Positions 29,215-37,595 of a stretch of DNA of 64,000 nucleotides are shown here, one piece after another (positions within the stretch are counted from its first letter, which is position 1; each line of letters begins with the position of its first letter). The stretch spans positions 2,303,001 through 2,367,000 of the forward strand of contig NZ_CP043633.1 of NCBI RefSeq assembly GCF_012974865.1, in the 5' to 3' direction. The DNA comes from Nonlabens sp. Ci31 (GTDB lineage: Bacteria > Bacteroidota > Bacteroidia > Flavobacteriales > Flavobacteriaceae). The translations under genes and the position numbers were made by a program. The notes under the pieces are model-generated. The model was not told the origin of the DNA. It did no database searches and saw nothing but the letters and a program-made list of their open reading frames with translations.

Positions 29215-29574
29215 TTATAAATTAATGTTTAAAAACCCTTTTAAAACATCTACTTGAAACTCGCCTACGGCATACAGGTTTGCATCTGCATTCATTAACA
29301 CTAGTCCATATGCTAAATGCGAGAGCTTACAATCTTGGATAACTCCGTTTTCTAGCCCGCTAAAAATCGGCATAAAATGTTTGTGTGCTCCTATACCAGA
29401 AGAATGAGCTACCTTGATAGCTTTTTCAACAGCAGCTGTAATTTGTTCTGGAGACAATCCTTTGTCCAATAAATCACTGGCCAAATATTTCATGTTTACG
29501 GAGTAATAAAAGTCCATAAAATTATGAACGGCATGAGATACATCATATCTTTCTGTATATAGTATTAATTCCAT
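29215..29574 (-). CDS. Hypothetical cytosolic protein
   Basis: 119 residues, no membrane segment, with MELILYTERYDVSHAVHNFMDFYYSVNMKYL at the start and a KHFMPIFSG segment. Looks conserved and well-folded but I do not recognise the family. Same strand as the sigma-like gene and the broken paralogue upstream, so perhaps the same transcription unit. Confidence 0.6.
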   Translation of the reverse strand: MELILYTERYDVSHAVHNFMDFYYSVNMKYLASDLLDKGLSPEQITAAVEKAIKVAHSSGIGAHKHFMPIFSGLENGVIQDCKLSHLAYGLVLMNADANLYAVGEFQVDVLKGFLNINL

Positions 29575-29670
29575 AATTTGTTATTTTAAAATTGATTGGC
29601 AAAGAAGTCTATGATCAGTAATAGAGTGTCTAAAGACCTTTTAAGTCTTCAAAACATTTTTATTAAACAT

Positions 29671-30037
29671 TTAAAAGTTAGTAGTTAAAGTTTCCATTTT
29701 TAAAAGGATATAGTGATGTTGTTCTCTTGATGTTGCGTCAGAAACTCCATTTTTACCCTTGTCAATTCTCGATAATAATTTTTCGTGTTCCACAACACTC
29801 TTTTCCAGATCTTTAAATAAATCCTTGTGGATCGTATCCAGATTCTTTAGCATTTTTTCATAGTTTGTAGGGACCTTTCCTGACGCTTCCTTTTTCTTTA
29901 ATAAATCTTCAAAGAATCGTATCTCATCTTTCCAGAATGCAATGGTATTTAACCATTCCGTATTTTTTGTAATGTAAAACTTCTAATGCTGCACCTAATA
30001 AATATAGTGCTTTTGGGTTTAATTTTAAAGCATCCAT
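29671..30037 (-). pseudogene. Frameshifted helical protein related to the 22087 gene
   Basis: The first 27 codons (MDALKLNPKALYLLGAALEV) start at 30037 and run into a stop soon after. The rest (ITKNTEWLNTIAFWKDEIRF, then FFEDLLKKKEASGKVP and on to METLTTNF) is in another frame, open back only to a stop just before ITKN. The second part matches the WKTDLLFFRDDIRFLHHLI pattern of the 22087-22554 protein. A frameshift near 29965-29980 is the simplest reading. A fusion of two gene remnants is an alternative. Confidence 0.6.
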
Positions 30038-30080
30038 AATTGTAAATTTTAATTTTCTTGAGCTGTACTAGTGGAATATC

Positions 30081-30857
30081 TTAGTCCACTGTATATCTAT
30101 TAAATAAACTAACCTTCAGTAATTTTTGAGCATCATCTAATAGTTGTTGAACTTCTCTAAGAGAGCTGTTTCTTATCTGAGCAATTTCTTCTAACTCGAG
30201 ATGTTCGTTTGTAAACAATTCAAAAACAGTGCGCAGGGCAGGTGGTAGGTTATGTAACACCATCTCTATGTGGCTTTGAATCTTTTCATCACTAATATTG
30301 TTATCGATTTTATCGATCATGGCCTGTTCTTTATTTTCTATAAATACGTGGTTTAACTTATAGTCATTATGGTTGTAAGACATATCATCTAACTCTTCTA
30401 TCATCAGTAAATCGCCACCTCCATCAGTGCTGTATTTCTCTTCCATTTCATCCCATTCAGGCTTTGTATACACGTCAATATTCTTAAAGAAAATTTCATC
30501 AAACTCTTCTTCTATAATGACATCTTCTAACAGCTCATTGGTCTTTTTATACAGCCAGAGATAGAAATCTTTTTCATGTTCAACTTCTTCAATGTTGTCA
30601 TAGATTTCAATAAACAATTGATCTATAAAATCAGCGGCTTTATATTTCCCTTTGGAGAAGTGACCTTTTTTTATTGCCGTATGCAGTCTGCTATTGATAT
30701 AGGACTCTATTTCGGGCATTATTTTCAATACCAATTCATTAAACGAAGCTTGTTTGCCTTCTTTTTTTAGTTGAATAAGTGTTGTATGCGTATGGGTTAT
30801 GAATACACGGAACTCCTTTTTGTTTTGATAGGAAAGATTGGTTTGCATAGGATACAT
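30081..30857 (-). CDS. Sigma-70-like protein (ECF type)
   Basis: 258 residues. Residues about 40-110 (MPEIESYINSRLHTAIKK, YKAADFIDQLFIEIYDNI, KDFYLWLYKKTNELL) resemble sigma region 2. Residues about 205-250 (LPPALRTVFELFTNEHLELEEIAQIRNSS, REVQQLL) are a region-4 helix-turn-helix. The acidic linker between them is long (about 90 residues). No anti-sigma gene is adjacent. A Crp/Fnr-like promoter precedes it, so it could relay redox signals to other stress genes. Confidence 0.7.
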   Translation of the reverse strand: MYPMQTNLSYQNKKEFRVFITHTHTTLIQLKKEGKQASFNELVLKIMPEIESYINSRLHTAIKKGHFSKGKYKAADFIDQLFIEIYDNIEEVEHEKDFYLWLYKKTNELLEDVIIEEEFDEIFFKNIDVYTKPEWDEMEEKYSTDGGGDLLMIEELDDMSYNHNDYKLNHVFIENKEQAMIDKIDNNISDEKIQSHIEMVLHNLPPALRTVFELFTNEHLELEEIAQIRNSSLREVQQLLDDAQKLLKVSLFNRYTVD

Positions 30858-30875
30858 ATATAAATAAGTGAGTCG

Positions 30876-30918
30876 TAAAGATGTAACCTTGATACGGTAG
30901 ATAAAATGACATTAGTCA
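30876..30918 (-). promoter_or_regulatory. Crp/Fnr-type promoter of the sigma-like gene
   Basis: On the minus strand: TGACTAATGTCA (30907-30918), 23 nt, CATCTTTA (30876-30883). The box is the weakest of the group, but core and spacing fit. Confidence 0.5.
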
Positions 30919-30943
30919 GTAAATAAGAATAAATATATAACGC

Positions 30944-30986
30944 TGACCTGCATCTTTTTAGATGTTCTTGATGCAGAGTACATTTG
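30944..30986 (+). promoter_or_regulatory. Orphaned Crp/Fnr-type promoter of the BON gene
   Basis: TGACCTGCATCT (one mismatch from the core, 30944-30955), 23 nt, perfect TACATTTG (30979-30986). The IS insertion starts 12 bases further on, so the promoter is now cut off from the BON gene at 31989. Confidence 0.55.
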
Positions 30987-31965
30987 AATAAATTAATTGA
31001 GTTACACACTTAGCATCTGTTTTATATCTTTATGATAAATTGGTTTAGCTATTACCATTCTTTCTATTGTTTTATGGAATATGCTCTGTTTGGATTGAGA
31101 TCGATTAATTCTAAAACAGAATTCGTCAAAGTAGCTTTGCACATGCCATTTACTAACATGGGTAGGTATTGCTCTCAACCAAGATTTTAACTGCATAATT
31201 ACAACATGTAGTTCTTTAAAATTACTTCCGTTATTACTTAGCTTCTGCTCTATATCATAATTCTTTTTAAGTGGAGCATAACCTCTCCATTTATCGGTAA
31301 CTATTTTTGCAGAGGGATCTATATGTTCTTCAAATATTGGAGTTAGTGATTTAGCTGAGTAATCATCTATAGACTTCACATAAACTCTTTTGATTTTATG
31401 TTCGGCGCTCAGTTCTACCGCTATCACTGCTTTTTTCTTTTTTGAATCGTAACTTCTACCTTGCTTGCCTTGTTCTTTTCCCCCTACGGTAAATTCATCT
31501 ACATGAACTATTTCGGTTAGAGGATATTTTTGACTGCTTTTCATTGACTTTCTAACTTTCTGCATGAAATACCAAGCGGTACCTTGACGGATATCAAATC
31601 GCTTTCCCATTTGAACACTGGAAACACTCTTGGTACTAGTACTCATTTCAAACACAACGCAGAATGCCTTTTGCAAACCAAATTTAACCTTATGAAACAA
31701 GGTGTTTGCAGTGGCGCTTTCAACGTGATTGCAACTGTAACAGTGATATCTATAACCAGATTTTTCACAGCCCTTAGTGTGACCACATTTTGTACATGTA
31801 AAACCATCCTGCCATTTTATTTTTGCTAAATATGCTTTACAAGTATCATCATCTGGCAGTTCTTTCACAAAACTCAGTATATTTTGACCTTTAAATACTT
31901 CCATAACCCGTGTTATTAATGATAACAAGATACGGAAACTATATGACTAACTCAATAAATTAATT
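30987..31965. mobile_element. IS1595-family (ISXO2-like) insertion with 12-bp direct repeats
   Basis: AATAAATTAATT occurs at 30987-30998 and 31954-31965, flanking 955 bp (30999-31953) that contain one transposase gene. The element ends begin GAGTTA on both sides as short inverted ends. The family usually makes 8-bp target duplications, so part of the 12-bp match may be chance in AT-rich target DNA. Only one copy is in the window. Confidence 0.85.
31002..31904 (-). CDS. IS1595 family transposase (ISXO2-like)
   Basis: 300 residues from MEVFKGQNILS; the longer frame needs a TTG start. The N-terminal zinc ribbon (CTKCGHTKGC, YHCYSCNHVESATANTLFHK) is followed by the ISXO2 DDE/N domain with VHVDEFTVGGKEQGKQGRSYDSKKKKAV and IVTDKWRGYAPL. 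It appears intact. The stop codon overlaps the left end of the element. Confidence 0.93.
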   Translation of the reverse strand: MEVFKGQNILSFVKELPDDDTCKAYLAKIKWQDGFTCTKCGHTKGCEKSGYRYHCYSCNHVESATANTLFHKVKFGLQKAFCVVFEMSTSTKSVSSVQMGKRFDIRQGTAWYFMQKVRKSMKSSQKYPLTEIVHVDEFTVGGKEQGKQGRSYDSKKKKAVIAVELSAEHKIKRVYVKSIDDYSAKSLTPIFEEHIDPSAKIVTDKWRGYAPLKKNYDIEQKLSNNGSNFKELHVVIMQLKSWLRAIPTHVSKWHVQSYFDEFCFRINRSQSKQSIFHKTIERMVIAKPIYHKDIKQMLSV

Positions 31966-31988
31966 ATCGTTTTATCAAAAATCAACAC

Positions 31989-32159
31989 ATGATGAAATCA
32001 GATGTAACTGTTATAGAAAACGCCTTTGTTGACTTAGTGGGGCAACCAAATATGGATAAAGCTTCAGTTGATGTTATTGTAGATAAAGGCACAATAACTC
32101 TTGCGGGTACTGTAGAATATCATTCCAAGAAACGCGCTGCAGAAAAATCGTTTTTGTGA
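31989..32159 (+). pseudogene. BON-domain protein fragment
   Basis: A 56-codon frame reads VIVDKGTITLAGTVEYHSKKRAAEKS, the core of an OsmY/BON domain, then stops; downstream sequence shows no continuation of the domain repeats in this frame. Full BON proteins have one to three such units followed by a VKNV-type end. The IS inserted 23 bases upstream, between this gene and its promoter, so decay after loss of expression is likely. Confidence 0.7.
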
Positions 32160-32458
32160 ACTAAAAACTGGACAAAGACAATGTGTTGAACAAAATATTC
32201 AAATAGTAGGGGCATTGGTATGATTCTCAAACACGATCAATGCAAAATATATTTTAAAGCAAAGCATTATCAGAACATCCCATAAGCATATAGAGTATCC
32301 TACAGATGTGTCATCTTGTCTTTGCTATAAAACAGCCTGTTATTTAGGATGTTTTGACGCAGTAGATTCTTTATAAGGCCTGATCAAGGTTCCTGAAAAA
32401 AAATGACAATACGTTAAATATCATCTAAATGGTTAAAAAAAATTATATTTGTAAAAGA
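32160..32458. other. Intergenic region with the HYC_CC_PP promoter
   Basis: TATATTTG at 32444-32451 is a perfect -7 box lying only 7 bases before the ATG at 32459, suggesting a very short or absent leader. The rest is probably decayed BON-gene sequence; no other feature seen. Confidence 0.5.
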
Positions 32459-32878
32459 ATGAAACAAATATTCCACAGATCAATAGCAGTTTGTATGGCA
32501 ATTGTAGTGCTTATGACTACCATGTCATTCACTATTGATATGCACTATTGTGGGGATACTATGGTGGATTACTCTTTCTTTCACAATGCAGCTACTTGCA
32601 ACATGGAAAAGGCAGTTGTAACGCCTAGCTGTGAGAATTCAGAAATGAAAAAAAAGTCCTGTTGTTCAGACGAGCAGGTAATTATCGCGGGACAAGATGA
32701 TTTAAAAGATAATTTTTCAAATCTTACCTTCGAGCAACAAGTCTTTGTTGCTTCATTCAGCGCTACTTATATCAGTCTGTTTGAAGGAACAACTTCAAAA
32801 AAGGTTCCTTTTATAGATTACGCACCACCTTTTGTCAAACGCAATGTGCAAGTACTGCACCAGTCGTTCTTAATTTGA
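32459..32878 (+). CDS. HYC_CC_PP family protein
   Basis: 139 residues from MKQIFHRSIAV with an N-terminal hydrophobic segment (signal peptide). It shows the three family marks in order: DMHYCGDTMVDYSFF, KKKSCCSDEQ and a C-terminal YAPPFVKRNVQVLHQSFLI. The family is found next to copper/RND genes in Bacteroidota. The cysteines and histidines suggest metal binding in the periplasm. It precedes the CusA-like pump and opens the metal island. Confidence 0.9.
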   Translation: MKQIFHRSIAVCMAIVVLMTTMSFTIDMHYCGDTMVDYSFFHNAATCNMEKAVVTPSCENSEMKKKSCCSDEQVIIAGQDDLKDNFSNLTFEQQVFVASFSATYISLFEGTTSKKVPFIDYAPPFVKRNVQVLHQSFLI

Positions 32879-33022
32879 TTTTTAAACACTAGCCCAGTCC
32901 CATTAACTATCGGGATCGGGAAAAAGCCCTAAAGTTCTTACATCTAGGGTAAAATGTATGGTGCTTGTTTTTCTGTAATCCAGAAGTTCCATCCTTTTAT
33001 AACTGTTTAATTATCAAAGCAT

Positions 33023-36000
33023 ATGCTTAATAAAGCAATCAAATTCCTTATCGAGAACAAACTTGTTGCCGTTTTAATGCTTACTCTATTTGTAGGTTGG
33101 GGTATGGTAAACGCACCCTTTGGTTGGGATACAGGTTTTCTACCTTCTGATCCCGTGGCAGTAGATGCCATTCCCGATATTGGTGAGAACCAGCAGATTG
33201 TTTTTACCAAATGGCAAGGTCGATCTCCACAAGATATTGAAGACCAGATTACGTATCCTTTAACAACCTCATTACTGGGGATTCCTGGAGTAAAAACAAT
33301 TCGCAGTTCTTCTATGTTTGGTTTTTCCAGTATCTACATCATTTTTGAAGAAGATATAGAGTTCTATTGGTCCCGCAGTCGGATTTTAGAGAAGTTAAAT
33401 TCGCTGCCAGCTAACTTATTACCAGATGATGTAAATCCTTCTTTAGGACCGGATGCCACAGGTTTAGGTCAAATATATTGGTACACCTTAGAAGGTCGTG
33501 ATGAAAAGGGAAATGTAACCGGAGGATGGGATTTACAAGAGCTGCGCAGCATTCAGGATTATTATGTGAAATATGCCCTTTCTGGTGCAAGTGGGGTTTC
33601 AGAAGTAGCTTCTATAGGGGGGTATGTTCAGGAATATCAGGTAGATGTGGACCCAGAAAAAATGCGTCAATACAAGATAGGCCTTAACCAAATTGTCAAA
33701 GCAGTAAAAGAGAGCAATCAAGATATAGGAGCGCAAACCTTAGAAATTAATCAAGCAGAATATTTAGTTCGTGGTTTGGGTTATATCAAGTCTATAGCAG
33801 ACATTGAAAATGCTGTCGTTTCTTCAGAAAACTTTACAGCATTGCGCATTAAGGATGTGGCAAAAGTACATTTAGGGCCCCAAGCCAGGCGTGGTATTCT
33901 GGACAAAGAAGGTGCTGAAGTTGTCGGGGGAGTTGTGGTAGCGCGTTACGGTGCAAACCCTATGGAAGTCATCAATAATGTAAAAGCAAAAATTGAAGAA
34001 CTCAAAGGTGGTCTGCCTTCAAAAGTGCTGGCAGACGGTCGTACCTCTCAACTTACCGTAGTTCCTTTTTATGACCGTAGCGAGCTTATTGAAGAAACCC
34101 TGGACACGCTAAGCGAGGCATTGACGCTAGAAATCTTAATTACCATTTTGGTTATTATCATCATGCTCTTTAATTTAAGAGCTTCTATCTTAATTTCTGG
34201 ACTTTTGCCAGTTGCGGTTTTAATGGTTTTTGTAGCCATGAAAATCTTCAATGTAGATGCTAATATTGTGGCACTTTCAGGTATCGCCATCGCCATTGGT
34301 ACTATGGTTGACGTGGGTGTTATTCTAGCCGAAAATATGATTCGGCATATGGACGATGAGAAGTTACGCTTTAGCGAAAGCGGGGAGGAATTCACCACAA
34401 ATGAAATTATATACAACGCTACAGCAGAGGTTTCTGGAGCTATTTTAACAGCTGTTCTGACTACGATCATAAGTTTTGTACCCGTCTTTACTATGATAGG
34501 GGCCGAAGGAAAATTATTCAGGCCACTAGCGTTTACAAAAACTATGGCACTTTCGGCATCTTTAGTCATCGCTTTATTTATCATACCGCCATTAGCCGCA
34601 TATTTATTTAAGAAGAAGAATATTAAAATCTCCTTTAATTATGTGCTGAATAGTTCCCTTATAGTACTGGGTGTTTTCGCTATAATTTATGGGTATTGGT
34701 TAGGATTGATTTTAGTTGCTTTTGGTATTACAACGCTATTAACCTTGAGAAATACGCTTTCGCGAAAGCGTGCCAACCTTATAAATATCATTATAGCATC
34801 AGCTGCTATTGTTGTATTACTGGCAACTTACTGGAGACCACTAGGCTTTGACAGAAGCATTATTGTTAATCTAATTTTTGTCTCTATCATTTGCTTTGGA
34901 ATTCTAGGGCTATTCTCTGTATTGAGAAGGTATTACGGTCGGATTTTGAGATGGGCATTAGCAAATAAACTCTTGTTTTTAGTGATTCCTACAGCAGTAC
35001 TTGTTTCTGGTGTATGGATCATGAATACCACAGGAAAGGAATTCATGCCATCGCTTAATGAGGGCTCCTTCCTATTCATGCCTACCTCTTTGCCACATGC
35101 GGGTGCAGAAGAAAACAAACGCGTATTGCAACAATTGGATATGGCAGTAGCTAGCATTCCAGAGATAGAAACTGTAGTAGGTAAATCGGGTAGAACAGAG
35201 AGTGCACTTGATCCTGCACCCCTTTCTATGTATGAAAATATGATTCAGTACAAGTCTGAATATATGCGCAATGAAAACGGAGAACGACAGCGCTATAAAG
35301 TCGATGCAAACGGGCTTTTTATAACAAAAGACGGGCATCTTGTTATCAATCCTAATACCGATATAGACGCTAATAAGAACGAGTACGATGCCTCCAAATT
35401 AAGAGATCCATTTAACATGGAAAATAAGCATCTATTAGAAGATGAAGATGGGGAATACTATCGCAACTGGCGACCTGAAATTAAAAACCCCGATGATATA
35501 TGGAATGAAATCGTAAAGGTGACCAAGTTGCCAGGGGTGACCTCTGCTCCTAAATTACAACCTATTGAAACTCGATTGGTCATGCTGCAAACAGGAATGC
35601 GAGCACCTATGGGAATTAAAGTTAAAGGTCAAGATTTAGCACAAATTGAAGCCTTTGGTTTACAACTAGAAGAGATTCTAAAACAAGCCGAAGGGGTAAA
35701 AGAACAAGCTGTTTTTGCTGACCGTATTGTAGGTAAACCTTACTTATTAATCGATATCAAACGCGAGCAATTAGTGCGATACGGTATATCAGTTATGGAT
35801 GTGCAGCAAATTTTACAAGTGGCTGTTGGTGGAATGCCATTGACACAAACGGTAGAAGGTCGAGAACGTTATGGGGTGCGCGTGCGTTACCCAAGAGAAT
35901 TACGTAGCAATCCAGACGATCTTAAAAAGATTTATGTCCCAGTAGAAAAAGGCAGCCCTGTTCCTTTGGGAGAGCTGGTAGATATACGTTATGAAAAAGG

Positions 36001-36820
36001 CCCACAAGTGATTAAAAGTGAAGATACTTTTTTGATAGGTTATGTGTTGTTTGATAAGCTCGATGGATTTGCCGAAGTAGATGTCGTGGAAAATGCCCAA
36101 GCATTGATCCAACAAAAAATAGCTGCTGGTGACCTAATGGTTCCTAAAGGAATCAGTTATCAATTTACAGGAACTTACGAAAATCAATTGCGCGCAGAGA
36201 AAACACTTTCAGTTGTGGTCCCACTAGCACTGATCATTATTTTTCTCATACTTTATTTCCAGTTCAAATCTGTAAGCACTTCGCTTATGGTATTTACAGG
36301 TATCACAGTTGCTTTTGCCGGTGGTTTTATAATGATCTGGCTGTATGGTCAAGATTGGTTCTTTAATTTTAGTTTTTTTGGCGAGAACATGCGCGATCTA
36401 TTTAACATGAAAACCATCAATTTAAGCGTGGCGGTTTGGGTTGGTTTTATAGCCTTGTTCGGTATAGCAACTGATGATGGTGTAGTTATGGCAACCTACC
36501 TCAAGCAGAGCTTTGATCGGGAAAAACCTGTGGATGTAAAAGGGATACGTCATGCGGCATTAGAGGCTGCTCAGCAACGAATTCGTCCTTGTTTGATGAC
36601 TACAGTAACCACTATTCTCGCCTTACTTCCTGTACTGACCTCGACTGGAAAAGGAAGTGATATTATGATACCTATGGCGATCCCAATTTTTGGGGGAATG
36701 GTGATCGATATTACTTCATATTTCTTGGTGCCGGTGCTTTATAGTTGGCAAAAGGAATATCAATGGAGGAAAAAAGAGAGGTTGGAGGCTGGAAGCAGGA
36801 AGCTGGAGGCTGGAAGTTAG
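33023..36820 (+). CDS. cusA: CusA/CzcA-family heavy-metal RND pump
   Basis: 1265 residues, longer than typical CusA (about 1050). The core has NLRASILISGLLPVAVLM, SGIAIAIGTMVDVGVILAENM, FMPSLNEGSFLFMPTSLP and FGIATDDGVVMATYL. Extra length comes from added membrane segments after the first half (about residues 535-650) and a soluble insert (about 750-810), both common in Bacteroidota CusA. It expels Cu(I)/Ag(I) with CusB and CusC, encoded nearby. The tail RLEAGSRKLEAGS is translated from the minisatellite. A perfect palindrome (34755) encodes LSRKR. Confidence 0.93.
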   Translation: MLNKAIKFLIENKLVAVLMLTLFVGWGMVNAPFGWDTGFLPSDPVAVDAIPDIGENQQIVFTKWQGRSPQDIEDQITYPLTTSLLGIPGVKTIRSSSMFGFSSIYIIFEEDIEFYWSRSRILEKLNSLPANLLPDDVNPSLGPDATGLGQIYWYTLEGRDEKGNVTGGWDLQELRSIQDYYVKYALSGASGVSEVASIGGYVQEYQVDVDPEKMRQYKIGLNQIVKAVKESNQDIGAQTLEINQAEYLVRGLGYIKSIADIENAVVSSENFTALRIKDVAKVHLGPQARRGILDKEGAEVVGGVVVARYGANPMEVINNVKAKIEELKGGLPSKVLADGRTSQLTVVPFYDRSELIEETLDTLSEALTLEILITILVIIIMLFNLRASILISGLLPVAVLMVFVAMKIFNVDANIVALSGIAIAIGTMVDVGVILAENMIRHMDDEKLRFSESGEEFTTNEIIYNATAEVSGAILTAVLTTIISFVPVFTMIGAEGKLFRPLAFTKTMALSASLVIALFIIPPLAAYLFKKKNIKISFNYVLNSSLIVLGVFAIIYGYWLGLILVAFGITTLLTLRNTLSRKRANLINIIIASAAIVVLLATYWRPLGFDRSIIVNLIFVSIICFGILGLFSVLRRYYGRILRWALANKLLFLVIPTAVLVSGVWIMNTTGKEFMPSLNEGSFLFMPTSLPHAGAEENKRVLQQLDMAVASIPEIETVVGKSGRTESALDPAPLSMYENMIQYKSEYMRNENGERQRYKVDANGLFITKDGHLVINPNTDIDANKNEYDASKLRDPFNMENKHLLEDEDGEYYRNWRPEIKNPDDIWNEIVKVTKLPGVTSAPKLQPIETRLVMLQTGMRAPMGIKVKGQDLAQIEAFGLQLEEILKQAEGVKEQAVFADRIVGKPYLLIDIKREQLVRYGISVMDVQQILQVAVGGMPLTQTVEGRERYGVRVRYPRELRSNPDDLKKIYVPVEKGSPVPLGELVDIRYEKGPQVIKSEDTFLIGYVLFDKLDGFAEVDVVENAQALIQQKIAAGDLMVPKGISYQFTGTYENQLRAEKTLSVVVPLALIIIFLILYFQFKSVSTSLMVFTGITVAFAGGFIMIWLYGQDWFFNFSFFGENMRDLFNMKTINLSVAVWVGFIALFGIATDDGVVMATYLKQSFDREKPVDVKGIRHAALEAAQQRIRPCLMTTVTTILALLPVLTSTGKGSDIMIPMAIPIFGGMVIDITSYFLVPVLYSWQKEYQWRKKERLEAGSRKLEAGS
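34367..34382. repeat. Degenerate palindrome CGCTTTAGCGAAAGCG inside cusA
   Basis: One mismatch from the consensus, read as RFSES in the pump. Confidence 0.8.
34755..34770. repeat. Palindrome CGCTTTCGCGAAAGCG inside cusA
   Basis: Perfect copy read as LSRKR, in the extra membrane-rich region of the protein. Confidence 0.95.
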
Positions 36821-37203
36821 AAGTTGGAAGCTGGATGTTGGATGCTGGAAGTTGGAGGTTGGAAGTTGGAGGCTGGAAGTGGGAAATTGGATGCTAGAAG
36901 TTAGAAGCTGGATGTTGGAGGCTGGAAGTTGGAAATTGGATGCTGGAGGTTGGATGCTGGAAATTGGATGCTGGAGGTTGGAAATTGGAAATTGGATGCT
37001 GGAAGTTGGAAGCTGGAAGTTGGAGGTTGGAGGCTGGAAGTTGGAGGCTGGAGGTTGGAAGTTGGAAGTTGGAGGCTGGAAGTTGGAGGCTGGAAGTTGG
37101 AAGGCGGAGGCTGGAAGCTGGAAATTGGAAGCTGGAGGTTGGAAATTGGAAGATGGAAGATGGAAGATGGATGCTGGAGGTTGGAAGTTAGAAGCTGGAA
37201 GTG
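36775..37203. repeat. 7-bp minisatellite array 1 (TTGGAAG/CTGGAAG/TTGGAGG)
   Basis: About 60 imperfect tandem copies of a 7-base unit. Because 7 is not a multiple of 3, all forward frames stay open and read as W/K-LEVGS-type repeats, so the long ORFs here are not believable genes. It begins inside the cusA stop region (the last residues of CusA come from it) and ends just before the IVP gene. Two rounds of an inverted copy lie on the far side of the IVP gene at 37640-37667. Confidence 0.95.
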
Positions 37204-37226
37204 AAATTTAAAAAAAAAATAGCGGA

Positions 37227-37595
37227 ATGATACAATCGTATAAAGATTTGGAAGTTCACAAAATGTCTTTTGCCTTAGCAATGGAGATCTTTTGGGTAAC
37301 TCGAAAATTTCCGAAGGAAGAGGTTTATTCCTTGACTTCTCAAATCGTGCGGTCATCGCGGTCTGTGAGTGCAAATATTAGTGAAGGCTGGGCAAAACGA
37401 GTTTATGAAGGTGTTTTTAAGCAGCATCTTATTCATTCGTTGGGATCCAATTCTGAAACGGAAGACTGGTTGAATGACGCTTCTGAATGTGGATATCTTC
37501 CTAAGGATGTATTCACCGACTTAATTAAGAAGAACGATTCAATCGGTAGAATGCTTACAAAGCTTCATCAAAACTGGAAGAGCTATGAAAAATAG
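37227..37595 (+). CDS. Four-helix-bundle protein (23S rRNA IVP / Avd-like)
   Basis: 122 residues with the family pattern: YKDLEVHKMSFALAMEIFWVTRKFPKEE, then SLTSQIVRSSRSVSANISEGWAKR, and a C-terminal helix IGRMLTKLHQNWKSYEK. Members were first found in rRNA intervening sequences, and one branch (Avd) assists diversity-generating retroelements. No reverse transcriptase or template repeat was seen here. It sits between a minisatellite array and inverted copies of the same unit, suggesting a mobile or repeat-associated unit inside the metal island. Confidence 0.88.
   Translation: MIQSYKDLEVHKMSFALAMEIFWVTRKFPKEEVYSLTSQIVRSSRSVSANISEGWAKRVYEGVFKQHLIHSLGSNSETEDWLNDASECGYLPKDVFTDLIKKNDSIGRMLTKLHQNWKSYEK

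Noticed and set aside
36852..37374. Long ORFs rich in LEVGSWK or PTSNFQ on both strands
   Set aside because: They are translations of the 7-bp minisatellite, open in all frames because of the period; no independent evidence of a protein.
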